NCBI GenBank assembly: GCA_034519525.1
Contig: JAXHOJ010000015.1
Location: 1-64,000 of the forward strand
DNA length: 64,000 bases
Direction: 5' to 3'
Source of the DNA: Gemmobacter sp034519525
Lineage (GTDB): Bacteria > Pseudomonadota > Alphaproteobacteria > Rhodobacterales > Rhodobacteraceae
Shown here: positions 8,709 through 17,183 of the stretch, one piece after another
Position numbering within the stretch: the stretch's first letter is position 1
How the letters are laid out: the number at the start of each line of letters is the position of its first letter
The notes under the pieces: generated by a model
What the model saw: the letters and a program-made list of their open reading frames with translations, nothing else
Database searches by the model: none
Told to the model about the DNA's origin: nothing
Position numbers and translations under genes: made by a program

Positions 8709-9178
8709 CGACAAAGCCCGACAAGAAACAGATGCGATCCGCCGCGCGGTTCTTTGCCGTGCAGGCGCTGTTCCAGATGGAAAGCTCTGACCAGACGGTA
8801 GAGCGCGTGGTGCGCGAATTCGAATCCCACCGCTTTGGCGAGGTGTTCGAAGGCGAATATGAAATGGCCGAGGCCGACCAGAAGCATTTCCGCAATCTGG
8901 TATCCGAAGCGGTGAACTTTCAGGCCAAGATCGACCAGATGACCGACCGCGCGCTGGTGGCCAAATGGCCGATCGACCGCATCGACCCGGTGCTGCGGGC
9001 GCTGTTCCGGGCGGCGGGAGCGGAAATCGTGTCGATGGATACACCGCCCAAGGTGGTGATTACCGAATTCGTCGATGTGGCCAAGGCCTTCTTCCCCGAT
9101 GGGAAAGAACCGAAGTTCGTGAATGCGGTCTTGGACCATATGGCGCGCGAAGAAAAACCGGCGGCATTTTCCGCCTGA
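8705..9178 (+). CDS. nusB: Transcription antitermination factor NusB
   Basis: NusB binds boxA RNA with ribosomal protein S10 (NusE) and supports antitermination of rRNA operons. The 157-residue, all-helical protein has ARFFAVQALFQMESS near the N-terminus and the C-terminal signature VVITEFVDVAKAF followed by FVNAVLDHMAR. The ribH-nusB linkage with a four-base overlap is typical of many bacteria. Confidence 0.94.
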   Translation: MTTKPDKKQMRSAARFFAVQALFQMESSDQTVERVVREFESHRFGEVFEGEYEMAEADQKHFRNLVSEAVNFQAKIDQMTDRALVAKWPIDRIDPVLRALFRAAGAEIVSMDTPPKVVITEFVDVAKAFFPDGKEPKFVNAVLDHMAREEKPAAFSA

Positions 9179-9237
9179 TCCCAAGAACTGTGGGGCGGGG
9201 CGCGTCACAAGGGTATCCGATCCTGAAAGGAACCCCG

Positions 9238-9651
9238 ATGTCGCCCCGCACCGCCCTTGCCGCCCTGATCCTTGCCGGCGGGCTTGCCAGCCCGACCGCC
9301 GCTGAACCGCCCGCCGGGCTGATGCAGCATTGGCAGCTTTCGCGTATCGGCGATGCCGCCGCCGCTTTCCCTGCAACGCTGGATCTGCGCGACATGCCGC
9401 AGGTGGCAGGGCAGGCCCCCTGCAACCGCTGGTTTGCCACTGTGACCCTGTCTGGCACAGGGCAGGGCGCCCCTGCGGCGTTGCAGTTCGGCCCCATCGG
9501 CGCCACCCGCATGGCCTGTGCCGATCTTGCCGCAGAGCAGGCCTATCTGCAGGCCCTGGCCGCCGTCAGTGCCGCCCAGCTGGATGCGGGCGCGTTGATC
9601 CTGACCGGAGCCGATGGTCTGCGGCTGGAGTTTCAGCCCCTGCTGCCCTGA
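9238..9651 (+). CDS. Exported META-domain (HslJ-like) protein
   Basis: A 137-residue protein with a Sec signal peptide (MSPRTALAALILAGGLASPTAA) and one META domain: W-x-L-x-x-I (HWQLSRIGD), a central PCNRWFATVTL segment and IGATRMACADLAAEQAYLQAL, where the short M-A-C signature is characteristic of HslJ-type proteins. Family members are periplasmic or lipoprotein-like and linked to stress or antibiotic tolerance in other bacteria; a specific role here is not shown. GAAAGG lies upstream of the ATG. Confidence 0.8.
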   Translation: MSPRTALAALILAGGLASPTAAEPPAGLMQHWQLSRIGDAAAAFPATLDLRDMPQVAGQAPCNRWFATVTLSGTGQGAPAALQFGPIGATRMACADLAAEQAYLQALAAVSAAQLDAGALILTGADGLRLEFQPLLP

Positions 9652-9740
9652 TCTGCGGTTTTGATCCGCCTGCGACCCTTTGGCGCTGGCGGGTTGTTGC
9701 AAAGATGTTAGCATCAGCCCGATACACAGGGGGAAAAGAC

Positions 9741-10067
9741 ATGCCCAAACTCATCCGGCTTTATATCGTCAATGTCGCCATCGGCTTTGCGCTGGCCATG
9801 GCCTTTGTGGCGATGCTGGTCTGGGCCGATATCGCCGGGCTGCGGCACCTGATCCTGGAGACAGAGATGGGCTGGCTTGCGGCGCTGATGATGGTGATGT
9901 TCCATGGCGTGCTGTTTGGCGGGGCGCAATTCGCCATCGCGGTGATGCGGATGGCCGAACCGGATGACGGGCCGAAGGGCGGCCGCCGGGCGCCAAATGG
10001 CCCGCCGGTGCCGGTGCGCGTGACGGCCGATGTCAGCCCGCGCCAGATCCAGATGCGGCGGCGCTGA
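9741..10067 (+). CDS. Small two-helix membrane protein
   Basis: A 108-residue protein with two predicted transmembrane segments (about residues 6-27, IVNVAIGFALAMAFVAMLVW, and 45-67, LAALMMVMFHGVLFGGAQFAI) and a proline/arginine-rich cytoplasmic tail. A good ribosome site (AGGGGGAAAA) precedes the ATG. A strong terminator follows immediately. I do not recognise a functional family. Confidence 0.72.
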   Translation: MPKLIRLYIVNVAIGFALAMAFVAMLVWADIAGLRHLILETEMGWLAALMMVMFHGVLFGGAQFAIAVMRMAEPDDGPKGGRRAPNGPPVPVRVTADVSPRQIQMRRR

Positions 10068-10086
10068 GACGCAGATGGACCCAAAA

Positions 10087-10123
10087 AAGAAAAAGCCCGG
10101 GTTGAACCGGGCTTTTTCTTTTG
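10087..10123 (+). terminator. Strong rho-independent terminator
   Basis: AAGAAAAAGCCCGG and CCGGGCTTTTTCTT form a perfect 14-base stem around the loop GTTGAA, ending in a T-rich run. It lies 20 bases after the small membrane protein gene. Confidence 0.93.
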
Positions 10124-10350
10124 GTTTCAAGTTGTTGCATGAATCCCACGCATGTTGCTTGCCCCCACGGCAGCCATGGGAACCGGCCCCTTTCCGGCCC
10201 CTTTCCGCCTATTTGCAGGGCCAAAACGGCGGAGCTGCGCTGCTTTTAAGGGGGTATCATGTCCCTGCCTTGAACCTTTTCCGGGGGTAGCCAGTTGTCC
10301 TTGCACACCGCGGCAACAGGCTGCGGCCTTTGCAAGTGAAAGGATATGCC

Positions 10351-11181
10351 ATGACCAAGAAGACACTCCTCGCTGGTGCCTCGACCCTCGCGCTGCTGTT
10401 CGCCGTTCTGCCTGCCGCCGCGCAGGATCTGACCGGGACCGAAGAGCTGAATGAGCGTCTGGACGATATCAACGAAGTCGTCGAAGAGGATCTGGCCGAA
10501 GCAGAAGATGCGGCACGGTTTGGCAACCCGGAATTCCGTCAGGGTCTGTCGGGCTCGGCCTCGCTCGGCTATTCGGGCAAGACCGGCAACAATGAATCGC
10601 AAGAGCTGAGCGTGGGTGCCCGTATGCGCCATGCACAGGGCAATCTGGTGCAGAATATAGGCGTTGCGCTGGATTTCGCAGAAGATGACAATGCGAAGAC
10701 CAAGGAAGACGTGTTCGCGGTCTATGATGCGAACTACTACTTCGATGACAAGTTCTATGGCTTCCTTCTGGGCCGGGTGGAATTTGACGGTCTGGCCTCG
10801 ACCGCGGGCGACGTTGACACCGATGCCTTCGTGGGTATTGGCCCGGGTTACCGCGTGATCAACACCCCGGACATGACCTGGCGCGTTCAGGCCGGTGTGG
10901 GCGTCAGCTATCTGAAGGACGGCGTCGGCGACAGCGAAACCGAAACCGGCTACATCGCCTCGTCGCGCTTCTTCTACAAGTTCAACGAGAACATCTTTGC
11001 CACGAACGACACCGATATCCTGAAGTCGGATACGGCGCTGCGCGTGAACAACGATCTCGGTGTGAACTTCAAGATGACGGATACCTTCTCGACCCGCGTC
11101 AGCTATCTGACCGAGTATAACGACAGCCGCGCGATCCGCAGCGACAACAAGCTGGGGGTGTCGCTGGTGATGGGCTTCTGA
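10351..11181 (+). CDS. DUF481 outer-membrane beta-barrel protein
   Basis: A 276-residue protein with a Sec signal (cleavage after VLPAAAQ), an acidic helical stretch (EELNERLDDINEVVEEDLAEAEDAARFG), and then a series of amphipathic strands ending in aromatic residues, finishing with LGVSLVMGF. A final Phe is typical of outer-membrane barrels. The pattern matches the DUF481 (YdiY-like) family, often called salt-induced outer membrane proteins. AAGGA lies eight bases before the chosen ATG. It is monocistronic, bounded by terminators on both sides, and uses the common codons of a well-expressed gene. Confidence 0.85.
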   Translation: MTKKTLLAGASTLALLFAVLPAAAQDLTGTEELNERLDDINEVVEEDLAEAEDAARFGNPEFRQGLSGSASLGYSGKTGNNESQELSVGARMRHAQGNLVQNIGVALDFAEDDNAKTKEDVFAVYDANYYFDDKFYGFLLGRVEFDGLASTAGDVDTDAFVGIGPGYRVINTPDMTWRVQAGVGVSYLKDGVGDSETETGYIASSRFFYKFNENIFATNDTDILKSDTALRVNNDLGVNFKMTDTFSTRVSYLTEYNDSRAIRSDNKLGVSLVMGF

Positions 11182-11214
11182 GGCCCATCCTGACGGATCT
11201 TTTCATCTGACTTG

Positions 11215-11240
11215 GGGGCAGGGAAACCTGCCCCTTTTTT
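11215..11240 (+). terminator. Strong rho-independent terminator after the DUF481 gene
   Basis: GGGGCAGG and CCTGCCCC pair perfectly around a GAAA tetraloop, followed by six T residues. Confidence 0.95.
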
Positions 11241-11592
11241 ACGCCTGTGCAGGCGTTGTCAGGATTTCCGAAGGGGGGTAGGTGGCGGGCCCGCAGCAAC
11301 CGTGGGTGACTGATTTTCCCGAGAGCCAGAGGTCTCAGGTGGGTGCCAGGTAACAAGACCAGGATCCTGTCAGAGCCAGCCCCCGTTCGTTTGCTTATCG
11401 GCCACTGGAAAAGTGTCCCACACGCGAGGAGCAGCACCCGCCACCTTTACAGATAGGCGCAGCAACCCGCGCTGACAAGGGCTGTGCGAAGGGGGGGCCA
11501 GATGCCTTCACACAACACTGGGCAGGCCGCCTCCGCGGTTGGCCGGTTTCTGCCGGGGCGGTGCTAAAGCCGGTCACGCCGCCTTGCGGGAT
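11241..11592. other. Intergenic stretch without recognised content
   Basis: About 350 bases between the DUF481 terminator and the mmcB LexA box. Short open frames occur on the minus strand but have no ribosome site, no family resemblance and skewed composition. No tRNA, riboswitch or mobile-element end is recognised. Confidence 0.5.
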
Positions 11593-11607
11593 GTTCCCTC
11601 TATGTTC
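11593..11607 (+). promoter_or_regulatory. LexA (SOS) box before mmcB
   Basis: GTTC at 11593-11596 and GTTC at 11604-11607 are separated by exactly seven bases (cctctat). GTTC-N7-GTTC is the direct-repeat LexA operator of alphaproteobacteria. It lies twelve bases before the mmcB start codon, so LexA would block the promoter or early transcription. mmcB is a known damage-inducible gene in Caulobacter. Confidence 0.85.
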
Positions 11608-11618
11608 ATAATGTAGGG

Positions 11619-12083
11619 ATGCAGCCTGTTGTCATGCCCCTGTCCCTGCCCACCCCTGGCCAGCGCCTTGCGCGGGGCGTCTGCCGCCACCTGCTGGGCC
11701 ATGGCTTTGTCACTGTCGAGGAGCTGGTGCCTGCGCCGGGCCTGCGTGTCGATGTGATGGCGCTGGGCCCGAAAGGCGAGATCTGGGTGATCGAATGCAA
11801 ATCCGGCCGGGCGGATTATGCGGCAGACCGGAAATGGCAGAATTATCTGGAATGGTGTGACCGCTTTTTCTGGGCGGTGGATACCGATTTTCCGGCGGCG
11901 ATTCTGCCGGTGGAAACCGGGCTGATCGTGGGCGATGATTACGACGCCGAAATCCTGCGCATGCCGCCGGAACAGGCCCTTGCGCCGGCGCGGCGCAAGG
12001 TGATGGTGCAGAAATTCGCCCGCCATGCCGCGCTCAGGCTGCAGGCGCTGCGCGATCCCGGGATCAGCGGTTCTTTCCTTTAG
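11619..12083 (+). CDS. mmcB: MmcB family DNA repair protein
   Basis: A 154-residue protein of the MmcB family, named in Caulobacter for mitomycin C sensitivity. It has a PD-(D/E)xK nuclease-like core: RVDVMALGPKGEIWVIECKSG supplies the D...E-x-K residues, and DYAADRKWQNYLEWCDRFFW is the family signature. The role is DNA damage repair, mechanism unknown. A LexA box directly upstream supports SOS control. The start at 11619 has AGGG immediately before it; MPLSLP at 11634 is an alternative without a ribosome site. Its end overlaps the convergent small gene by 20 bases. Confidence 0.88.
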   Translation: MQPVVMPLSLPTPGQRLARGVCRHLLGHGFVTVEELVPAPGLRVDVMALGPKGEIWVIECKSGRADYAADRKWQNYLEWCDRFFWAVDTDFPAAILPVETGLIVGDDYDAEILRMPPEQALAPARRKVMVQKFARHAALRLQALRDPGISGSFL

Positions 12084-12279
12084 GCTTGCCATCGGCCAGC
12101 ATCCGCGCGGCTTCGGCGGCGGCGCGCAGCTCTTCTGCGATTTCCTCTGCCTCTTCCGGGTCGAAATCCAGCGGCAGTTCGATACCGCCCTCTGCTTCGA
12201 TGTAGATCCGCACCATGCCCACATCGGTCGGCCCGATCTGGATATTGGCGGCGATGTCGCTTTGCTTGTCGATGCCCAT
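12064..12279 (-). CDS. Small acidic conserved protein (DUF6324-like)
   Basis: A 71-residue protein beginning MGIDKQSDIAANIQIGP, with GMVRIYIEAEGGIELPLDF and an acidic helix EEAEEIAEELRAAAEAA. GGAG lies six bases before the chosen ATG at 12279. From memory it matches a small Rhodobacteraceae family (DUF6324); function is unknown. The pattern of strands followed by a helix resembles a small cytosolic binding domain, but this is only an impression. Confidence 0.7.
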   Translation of the reverse strand: MGIDKQSDIAANIQIGPTDVGMVRIYIEAEGGIELPLDFDPEEAEEIAEELRAAAEAARMLADGKPKGKNR

Positions 12280-12386
12280 GGCGGTCTCCATATTATGCTG
12301 CGCCCGGCCTAGCGCCGAAATTCTGTCCTGTCCAGCGCGAGAGGGGGCTTGCAATCCCCGGCACAGGGGGCTAAATCGCCGCCAGT

Positions 12387-12463
12387 GCCGACTTAGCTCA
12401 GTAGGTTAGAGCACCAGATTGTGGATCTGGGGGTCCCCCGTTCGAGCCGGGGAGTCGGTACCA
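12387..12463 (+). tRNA. tRNA-His (anticodon GTG)
   Basis: A complete 77-base cloverleaf. The acceptor arm is GCCGACT with AGTCGGT (first pair G-U), the D arm is AGCTCAGTAGGTTAGAGC, the anticodon arm is CCAGA-TTGTGGA-TCTGG with anticodon GTG, the T arm is CCCCG-TTCGAGC-CGGGG, and CCA is encoded. The discriminator is A73 and the base before position 1 is T, so no G-1 is encoded. This is the unusual alphaproteobacterial form of tRNA-His. Confidence 0.95.
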
Positions 12464-12470
12464 TTTCAGA

Positions 12471-12497
12471 CAGCCGCGCCTTCGGGTGCGGCTGTTT
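12471..12497 (+). terminator. Terminator after tRNA-His
   Basis: CAGCCGCGCC and GGTGCGGCTG form a ten-base stem capped by a TTCG tetraloop, followed by TTT, eight bases after the tRNA CCA end. Confidence 0.85.
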
Positions 12498-12589
12498 GCA
12501 TTTCGGCCCCGCTTTTTGCTTGCGATGCGGGCAGCCCCGCTTCACGCTGGCATCAACAGGCCCCGCGCATGCTGGGGCAGGGGGATGCC

Positions 12590-12991
12590 ATGCCACAGTT
12601 GAAAACCAGCGCCGCCGATATGGTCGCCGCCGCCCGCGCCCGGATCACCGAGGTGGAAACCCGCGATGCCATTGCCCTGCTGGATGACCCGGGTGTGGTG
12701 ATCGTCGATCTGCGCGATATCCGCGAACGCGAGCGCAGCGGGTATATTCCGGGCAGCTTTCATTGCCCGCGCGGGATGCTGGAATTCTGGGTTGATCCGC
12801 AAAGCCCTTATTTCAAAGAGATTTTCGGGCAGGACAAGCAGTTTGTCTTTCATTGCGCCTCGGGCTGGCGGTCGGCTTTGGCGGTGGCCGTGCTGCAGGA
12901 CATGGGGTTTGCAGCCGCGCATCTGCGCGAAGGTTTTTCCACATGGGAGGCGCAGGGCGGCCCGGTCGTCCGGTCTGCCGATCCCCGCTGA
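12590..12991 (+). CDS. Rhodanese-like sulfurtransferase
   Basis: A 133-residue single-domain rhodanese. It has VIVDLRDIRERERSGYIPGS, a PYFKEIF insertion and the active-site loop HCASGWRSA, whose Cys would carry the persulfide sulfur, then AHLREGFSTWEAQGGPV at the end. Proteins of this kind transfer sulfur from thiosulfate or other donors; the substrate is unknown. No signal peptide, so cytosolic. It lies between the tRNA-His terminator and tex. Confidence 0.87.
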   Translation: MPQLKTSAADMVAAARARITEVETRDAIALLDDPGVVIVDLRDIRERERSGYIPGSFHCPRGMLEFWVDPQSPYFKEIFGQDKQFVFHCASGWRSALAVAVLQDMGFAAAHLREGFSTWEAQGGPVVRSADPR

Positions 12992-13007
12992 CACCCGGCC
13001 GCGCGGC

Positions 13008-13035
13008 TTGCTTTTCGGGCGGGCGTGGCTATGGT
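13008..13035 (+). promoter_or_regulatory. Possible sigma-70 promoter of tex
   Basis: TTGCTT (13008-13013) and TATGGT (13030-13035) are separated by 16 bases and lie 28 bases before the tex start codon. Similar to -35/-10 boxes of housekeeping promoters in this family; inferred by eye only. Confidence 0.4.
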
Positions 13036-13063
13036 CGCCCTCCCACTTCAGACGGAACGCGCC

Positions 13064-15385
13064 ATGATTCAAGACCCAGCCCGCCGCATCCCCCATGTCA
13101 TTGCCCGCGAGATCGGCGCGCAGGCGCCGCAGGTGGCCGCCGCGATTGAATTGCTGGATGGCGGGGCCACGGTGCCTTTCGTCGCGCGATATCGCAAAGA
13201 GGCGACCGGGGGGCTGGATGATACGCAGCTGCGCACGCTGGCCGAACGCCTGACCTATCTGCGCGAGCTGGAGGCGCGGCGGGCGGCCATCTTTGCCTCT
13301 GTTACCGAACAGGGCAAGATGACCGATGATCTGGCGGCAGGGATTGCCAAGGCCGACACCAAGGCGGAACTGGAAGATATCTATCTGCCCTTCAAACCCA
13401 AGCGCCGGACCCGGGCGATGATCGCCCGCGAAAACGGGCTGGGCCCGCTGGCCGAGGCGATTCTGGTAGACCGCAGTGCCGATCCGGCGAAACTGGCGGC
13501 GGGCTATGTCACCGAGGCCGTGGCCGATGTGAAAGCGGCGCTGGAAGGCGTGCGGGATATCGTGGCGGAATCTCTGGCTGAAAATGCCGAACTGCTGGGC
13601 CGGTTGCGTGGGCACATGAAACAGGTTGCGGCGCTGAGCGCGACGGTGGTGGCCGGGAAAGAGGCGGAAGGCGCCAAATTCTCGGATTACTTCGCGCATC
13701 GTGAACCCTGGGGCAAGGCGCCCTCGCACCGGGTTCTGGCCATGCTGCGTGGCCGCAATGAGGGTGTGCTGAACATTGATCTGGAAATCGACGCCGATGC
13801 CCCGCGCGGGCAAAGCCCGGCGGAACGCATCTGCGGCGCGGCGCTGCAGGCGGGCAGCACCGGGGCAGGCGACCAGTGGCTGCGCGAGGCGGCCAGCTGG
13901 GCCTGGCGGGTGAAGCTGAAAACCTCGCTCACGCTGGATCTGATGGGCGACCTGCGCGAGCGGGCCGAGGCCGAAGCGATCAACGTCTTTGCCCGCAACC
14001 TGAAAGACCTGCTGCTGGCGGCACCTGCAGGCGGCAAGGCCACGATGGGGCTGGACCCGGGCATCCGCACCGGGGTGAAGGTGGCGGTGGTGGACGCCAC
14101 CGGCAAGGTGCTGGGCACCGATACCGTCTATCCGTTCCAGCCGAAGAATGATCTGCGCGGCGCGCAGGTGACCATCGCGCAGCTGATCGCGAAGCATGGG
14201 GTGAAGCTGATCGCCATCGGCAATGGCACGGCCTCGCGCGAGACGGAAAAGATGGTGGCCGATCTGCTGGGGCATCTGCCGGGCGAAAAGCCGGTGAAGG
14301 TGATTGTGTCCGAAGCGGGGGCTTCGGTCTATTCGGCCAGCGAACTGGCCGCCAAGGAGTTTCCGGGGCTGGATGTCAGCCTGCGCGGTGCCGTGTCGAT
14401 TGCGCGGCGGCTGCAGGATCCGCTGGCGGAACTGGTGAAGATCGAACCGAAATCCATCGGCGTCGGCCAATACCAGCATGATGTGGATCAGCACCGCCTG
14501 GGCCGCAGCCTGGAGGCGGTGGTGGAAGATGCGGTGAACGCGGTGGGGGTGGATCTGAACACCGCATCGGCGCCGCTGCTGGCGCGGGTGTCGGGCGTGG
14601 GGCCGGGGCTGGCCGAGGCGATTGTGGCGCACCGCGATGCCAATGGCCCGTTCCAGACCCGGCGCGAGCTTTTGAAAGTGGCACGGCTGGGACCGAAGGC
14701 CTTTGAACAGGCAGCGGGCTTCCTGCGCATCCCGGCGGGGAAGGAACCGCTGGATGCCTCCTCCGTGCACCCCGAAGCCTATGAGGTGGCGCGCAAGATC
14801 GTGGCGGCCTGCGGGCGCGACATCCGCAGCCTGATGGGCGATGCGGCGGCGCTGAAACGGCTGAACCCGCGCGATTTCATTGATGCGAAATTCGGCCTGC
14901 CCACCGTGCAGGACATTCTGGCCGAACTGGAAAAACCGGGCCGCGACCCGCGCCCGAGCTTCAAGACCGCGACCTTTGCCGACGGGGTGGAGGATATCAA
15001 GGATCTGAGACCGGGCATGATGCTGGAAGGCACGGTCACCAACGTGGCGGCCTTTGGTGCCTTCGTCGATATCGGGGTGCATCAGGATGGTCTGGTGCAT
15101 GTCAGCCAGCTTGCCGACAGCTTTGTGAAAGACCCGCATGAGGTGGTGAAGGCAGGGGATGTGGTGAAGGTGCGGGTGGTCGAGGTGGATGTGCTGAGGA
15201 AGCGCATCGGCCTGACCATGCGCAAGGACAGCGCGGATGCCCGTGAAAGCGCGCGTGACCGCGCGGCGGATCGCGGCCCGCAGCCGCCGAAAGGTGGCAA
15301 ACCCGCGCCGCGCAGTGCCAGCCCGCAGGGCGGCGGCAGCGGCAATGCCTTTGCCGATGCGCTGAAAGGCAAGTTCGGGCGCTGA
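13064..15385 (+). CDS. tex: Tex-like RNA-binding transcription accessory protein
   Basis: A 773-residue Tex protein, a nucleic-acid-binding factor related to Spt6 and needed for toxin expression in Bordetella. The order is N-terminal Tex helical domain (VPFVARYRKEATGGLDD near the start, EDIYLPFKPKRRTRA), a YqgF/RuvC-like domain (TMGLDPGIRTGVKVAVVD), helix-hairpin-helix motifs (LNTASAPLLARVSGVG) and a C-terminal S1 domain (GMMLEGTVTNVAAFGAFVD, then HVSQLADSFVKDP). It ends in a basic low-complexity tail. The start at MIQDPARRIP fits the family; a possible promoter lies just upstream. Length is normal. Confidence 0.95.
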   Translation: MIQDPARRIPHVIAREIGAQAPQVAAAIELLDGGATVPFVARYRKEATGGLDDTQLRTLAERLTYLRELEARRAAIFASVTEQGKMTDDLAAGIAKADTKAELEDIYLPFKPKRRTRAMIARENGLGPLAEAILVDRSADPAKLAAGYVTEAVADVKAALEGVRDIVAESLAENAELLGRLRGHMKQVAALSATVVAGKEAEGAKFSDYFAHREPWGKAPSHRVLAMLRGRNEGVLNIDLEIDADAPRGQSPAERICGAALQAGSTGAGDQWLREAASWAWRVKLKTSLTLDLMGDLRERAEAEAINVFARNLKDLLLAAPAGGKATMGLDPGIRTGVKVAVVDATGKVLGTDTVYPFQPKNDLRGAQVTIAQLIAKHGVKLIAIGNGTASRETEKMVADLLGHLPGEKPVKVIVSEAGASVYSASELAAKEFPGLDVSLRGAVSIARRLQDPLAELVKIEPKSIGVGQYQHDVDQHRLGRSLEAVVEDAVNAVGVDLNTASAPLLARVSGVGPGLAEAIVAHRDANGPFQTRRELLKVARLGPKAFEQAAGFLRIPAGKEPLDASSVHPEAYEVARKIVAACGRDIRSLMGDAAALKRLNPRDFIDAKFGLPTVQDILAELEKPGRDPRPSFKTATFADGVEDIKDLRPGMMLEGTVTNVAAFGAFVDIGVHQDGLVHVSQLADSFVKDPHEVVKAGDVVKVRVVEVDVLRKRIGLTMRKDSADARESARDRAADRGPQPPKGGKPAPRSASPQGGGSGNAFADALKGKFGR

Positions 15386-15430
15386 TCCGCTGCGCGGGCG
15401 GGGGCGCTGCCCCCGCACGGCCTGCGGCCT

Positions 15431-15502
15431 CCCCCGGGATATTTGGGCCAAGATAAAGGAGTATGCCTGCTTTTATCTTGGCCTAAATATCCTGCGGGGG
15501 GG
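15431..15502. repeat. Palindromic intergenic repeat, copy A (inverted pair)
   Basis: The left arm, with GGATATTTGGGCCAAGATAA, and the right arm, with TTATCTTGGCCTAAATATCC, form a near-perfect inverted repeat of more than 20 bases around a short spacer, each ending in a C- or G-run. It lies between the convergent tex and tldD genes and could act as a two-way terminator. The core recurs in copies B to G. Confidence 0.8.
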
Positions 15503-15587
15503 GTGCCGATCGGGCGCCACTGGTTCAAGCCGGAGCGGCACGGGGGCGCAAAGCCCCCCGCTCTGCCGGAAACGCCCCGCACGCGGG

Positions 15588-17010
15588 TCAGGCGGCGGAA
15601 CCGCCCACCGTCAGCCCGCCGATCAGCAGCGAGGGCTGGCCCACGCCCACCGGCACCCATTGCCCGGCCTTGCCGCAATTGCCGATGCCGGGATCCAGCT
15701 TCATGTCATTGCCGATGGCGCGGATGTTCTTCAGCGCGGTGGCGCCATCCCCGATCAGCGTGGCCCCTTTCACCGGGGCACCGATCTTGCCGTTCTGCAC
15801 GCGATAGGCCTCGGTGCAGCTGAAGACGAACTTGCCGCTGGTGATATCCACCTGCCCGCCGCCGAAGCCCACCGCCCAGATGCCATCCTTCAGATCGGCG
15901 ACCATGCCTTCCGGATCGGCGGTGCCATCCAGCATGTAGGTATTGGTCATGCGCGGCATCGGGATATGGGCGAAACTTTCGCGCCGCCCGTTGCCGGTGG
16001 GGGCCACACCCATCAGCCGGGCGTTCTGGCGGTCCTGCATGTAGCCCGTCAGGATGCCATCCTCGATCAGCACGTTCTTTCCCGAGGGCGTGCCTTCATC
16101 ATCCACCGAGATCGAGCCGCGACGGTCGGGGATCGTGCCATCATCCAGCACGGTGACGCCCGGCGCCGCGATGCGCTGGCCCATCAGGCCGGAAAAGGCC
16201 GAGGTGCCCTTGCGGTTGAAATCGCCCTCCAGCCCGTGGCCGATGGCCTCGTGCAGCAGGATGCCGGGCCAGCCCGGGCCCAGCACCACGTCCATCATGC
16301 CTGCAGGCGCGGGCACGGCATCCAGATTGACCAGCGCGATGCGCAGGGCCTCGCGCGCGGCGGCCTGCCAGAAGGCGGGTTCCATCAGACCGGCCAGCCC
16401 GAAGCGACCGCCGCCGCCATGGCCGCCGCTTTCGCGCCGCCCGTCCTGTTCGACGATGACCGAGATGTTCAGCCGCGCCATCGGGCGCACATCGGAAAAC
16501 CGCAGCCCTTCGGGGCGCAGGATCTCTACCTCCTGCAGGCCGGCCGACAGCGTGGCCGACACCTGCACCACCCGGGGATCAAGCGCGCGGGTGAAGGCGT
16601 CGATTTCGCGCAAGAGATCAATCTTGCCCGCAAAGCTGGCATCCCCCATCGGATCGGCATCGGTGTAAAGCCTTCACATTGGTGCCCTGGGGCGCATCGG
16701 CCAGCGTGCCGCCGCCATCCCCCACCGCCAGCCGCGCGGTTTCGGCGGCACGGCGCAGCGCGCTTTCGGAAATCTCGGTGGAATGGGCATAGCCTGCCAC
16801 CTCGCCCTTCACCGCGCGCAGGCCAAAGCCTTCGGAGGCGTCATAGGAGGCGGTCTTGACACGGCGATCATCCAGCACCAGCGCCTCTGATCGCTTGCGT
16901 TCCAGATAAAGTTCGCCGTCATCCGCCCCTGCGACAGTCTGTCGCAGAATGGCAAGGACCACGGCCTCATCCAGTAACATGTCGAACGGGCGGAAGGCGT
17001 TGGCGGTCAT
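15588..17010 (-). CDS. tldD: TldD metalloprotease, frame broken once as read
   Basis: TldD with TldE forms a zinc protease that removes leader peptides and processes modified peptides. The N-terminal part (17010 to about 16671, MTANAFRPFDMLLDEAV) and the C-terminal part (from LYTDADPMGD) join perfectly if one G of a GG pair at 16671-16672 is removed, giving about 473 residues, a normal length. The zinc motif HEAIGHGLEGD and the GPGWPGILL and PRMTNTYMLDGT segments are intact. A one-base slip in an otherwise perfect gene points to a sequence error. No tldE is in the window. Convergent with tex. Confidence 0.9.
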
Positions 17011-17183
17011 GGTCTGTCCTTGATCCTGATCAAACGGTTGGCGGCACTTGTCGCACGGTTTCGCTTGTCGTGCCGCGCCTGCCTAATATGGTTTCAAGAT
17101 CATCATAAACAACGGGATTCTGCCCGAACTTCGGGCATGGCCGAGAAGCGGACACTAAGCCGCACTTCGAACGGGATACGAAC

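Noticed and set aside
11241..11592. Insertion-sequence remnant
   Set aside because: No terminal inverted repeats, target duplication or transposase motif could be seen.
12542..15451. A 969-codon open frame on the minus strand
   Set aside because: Antisense to the rhodanese and tex genes; composition is typical of shadow frames.
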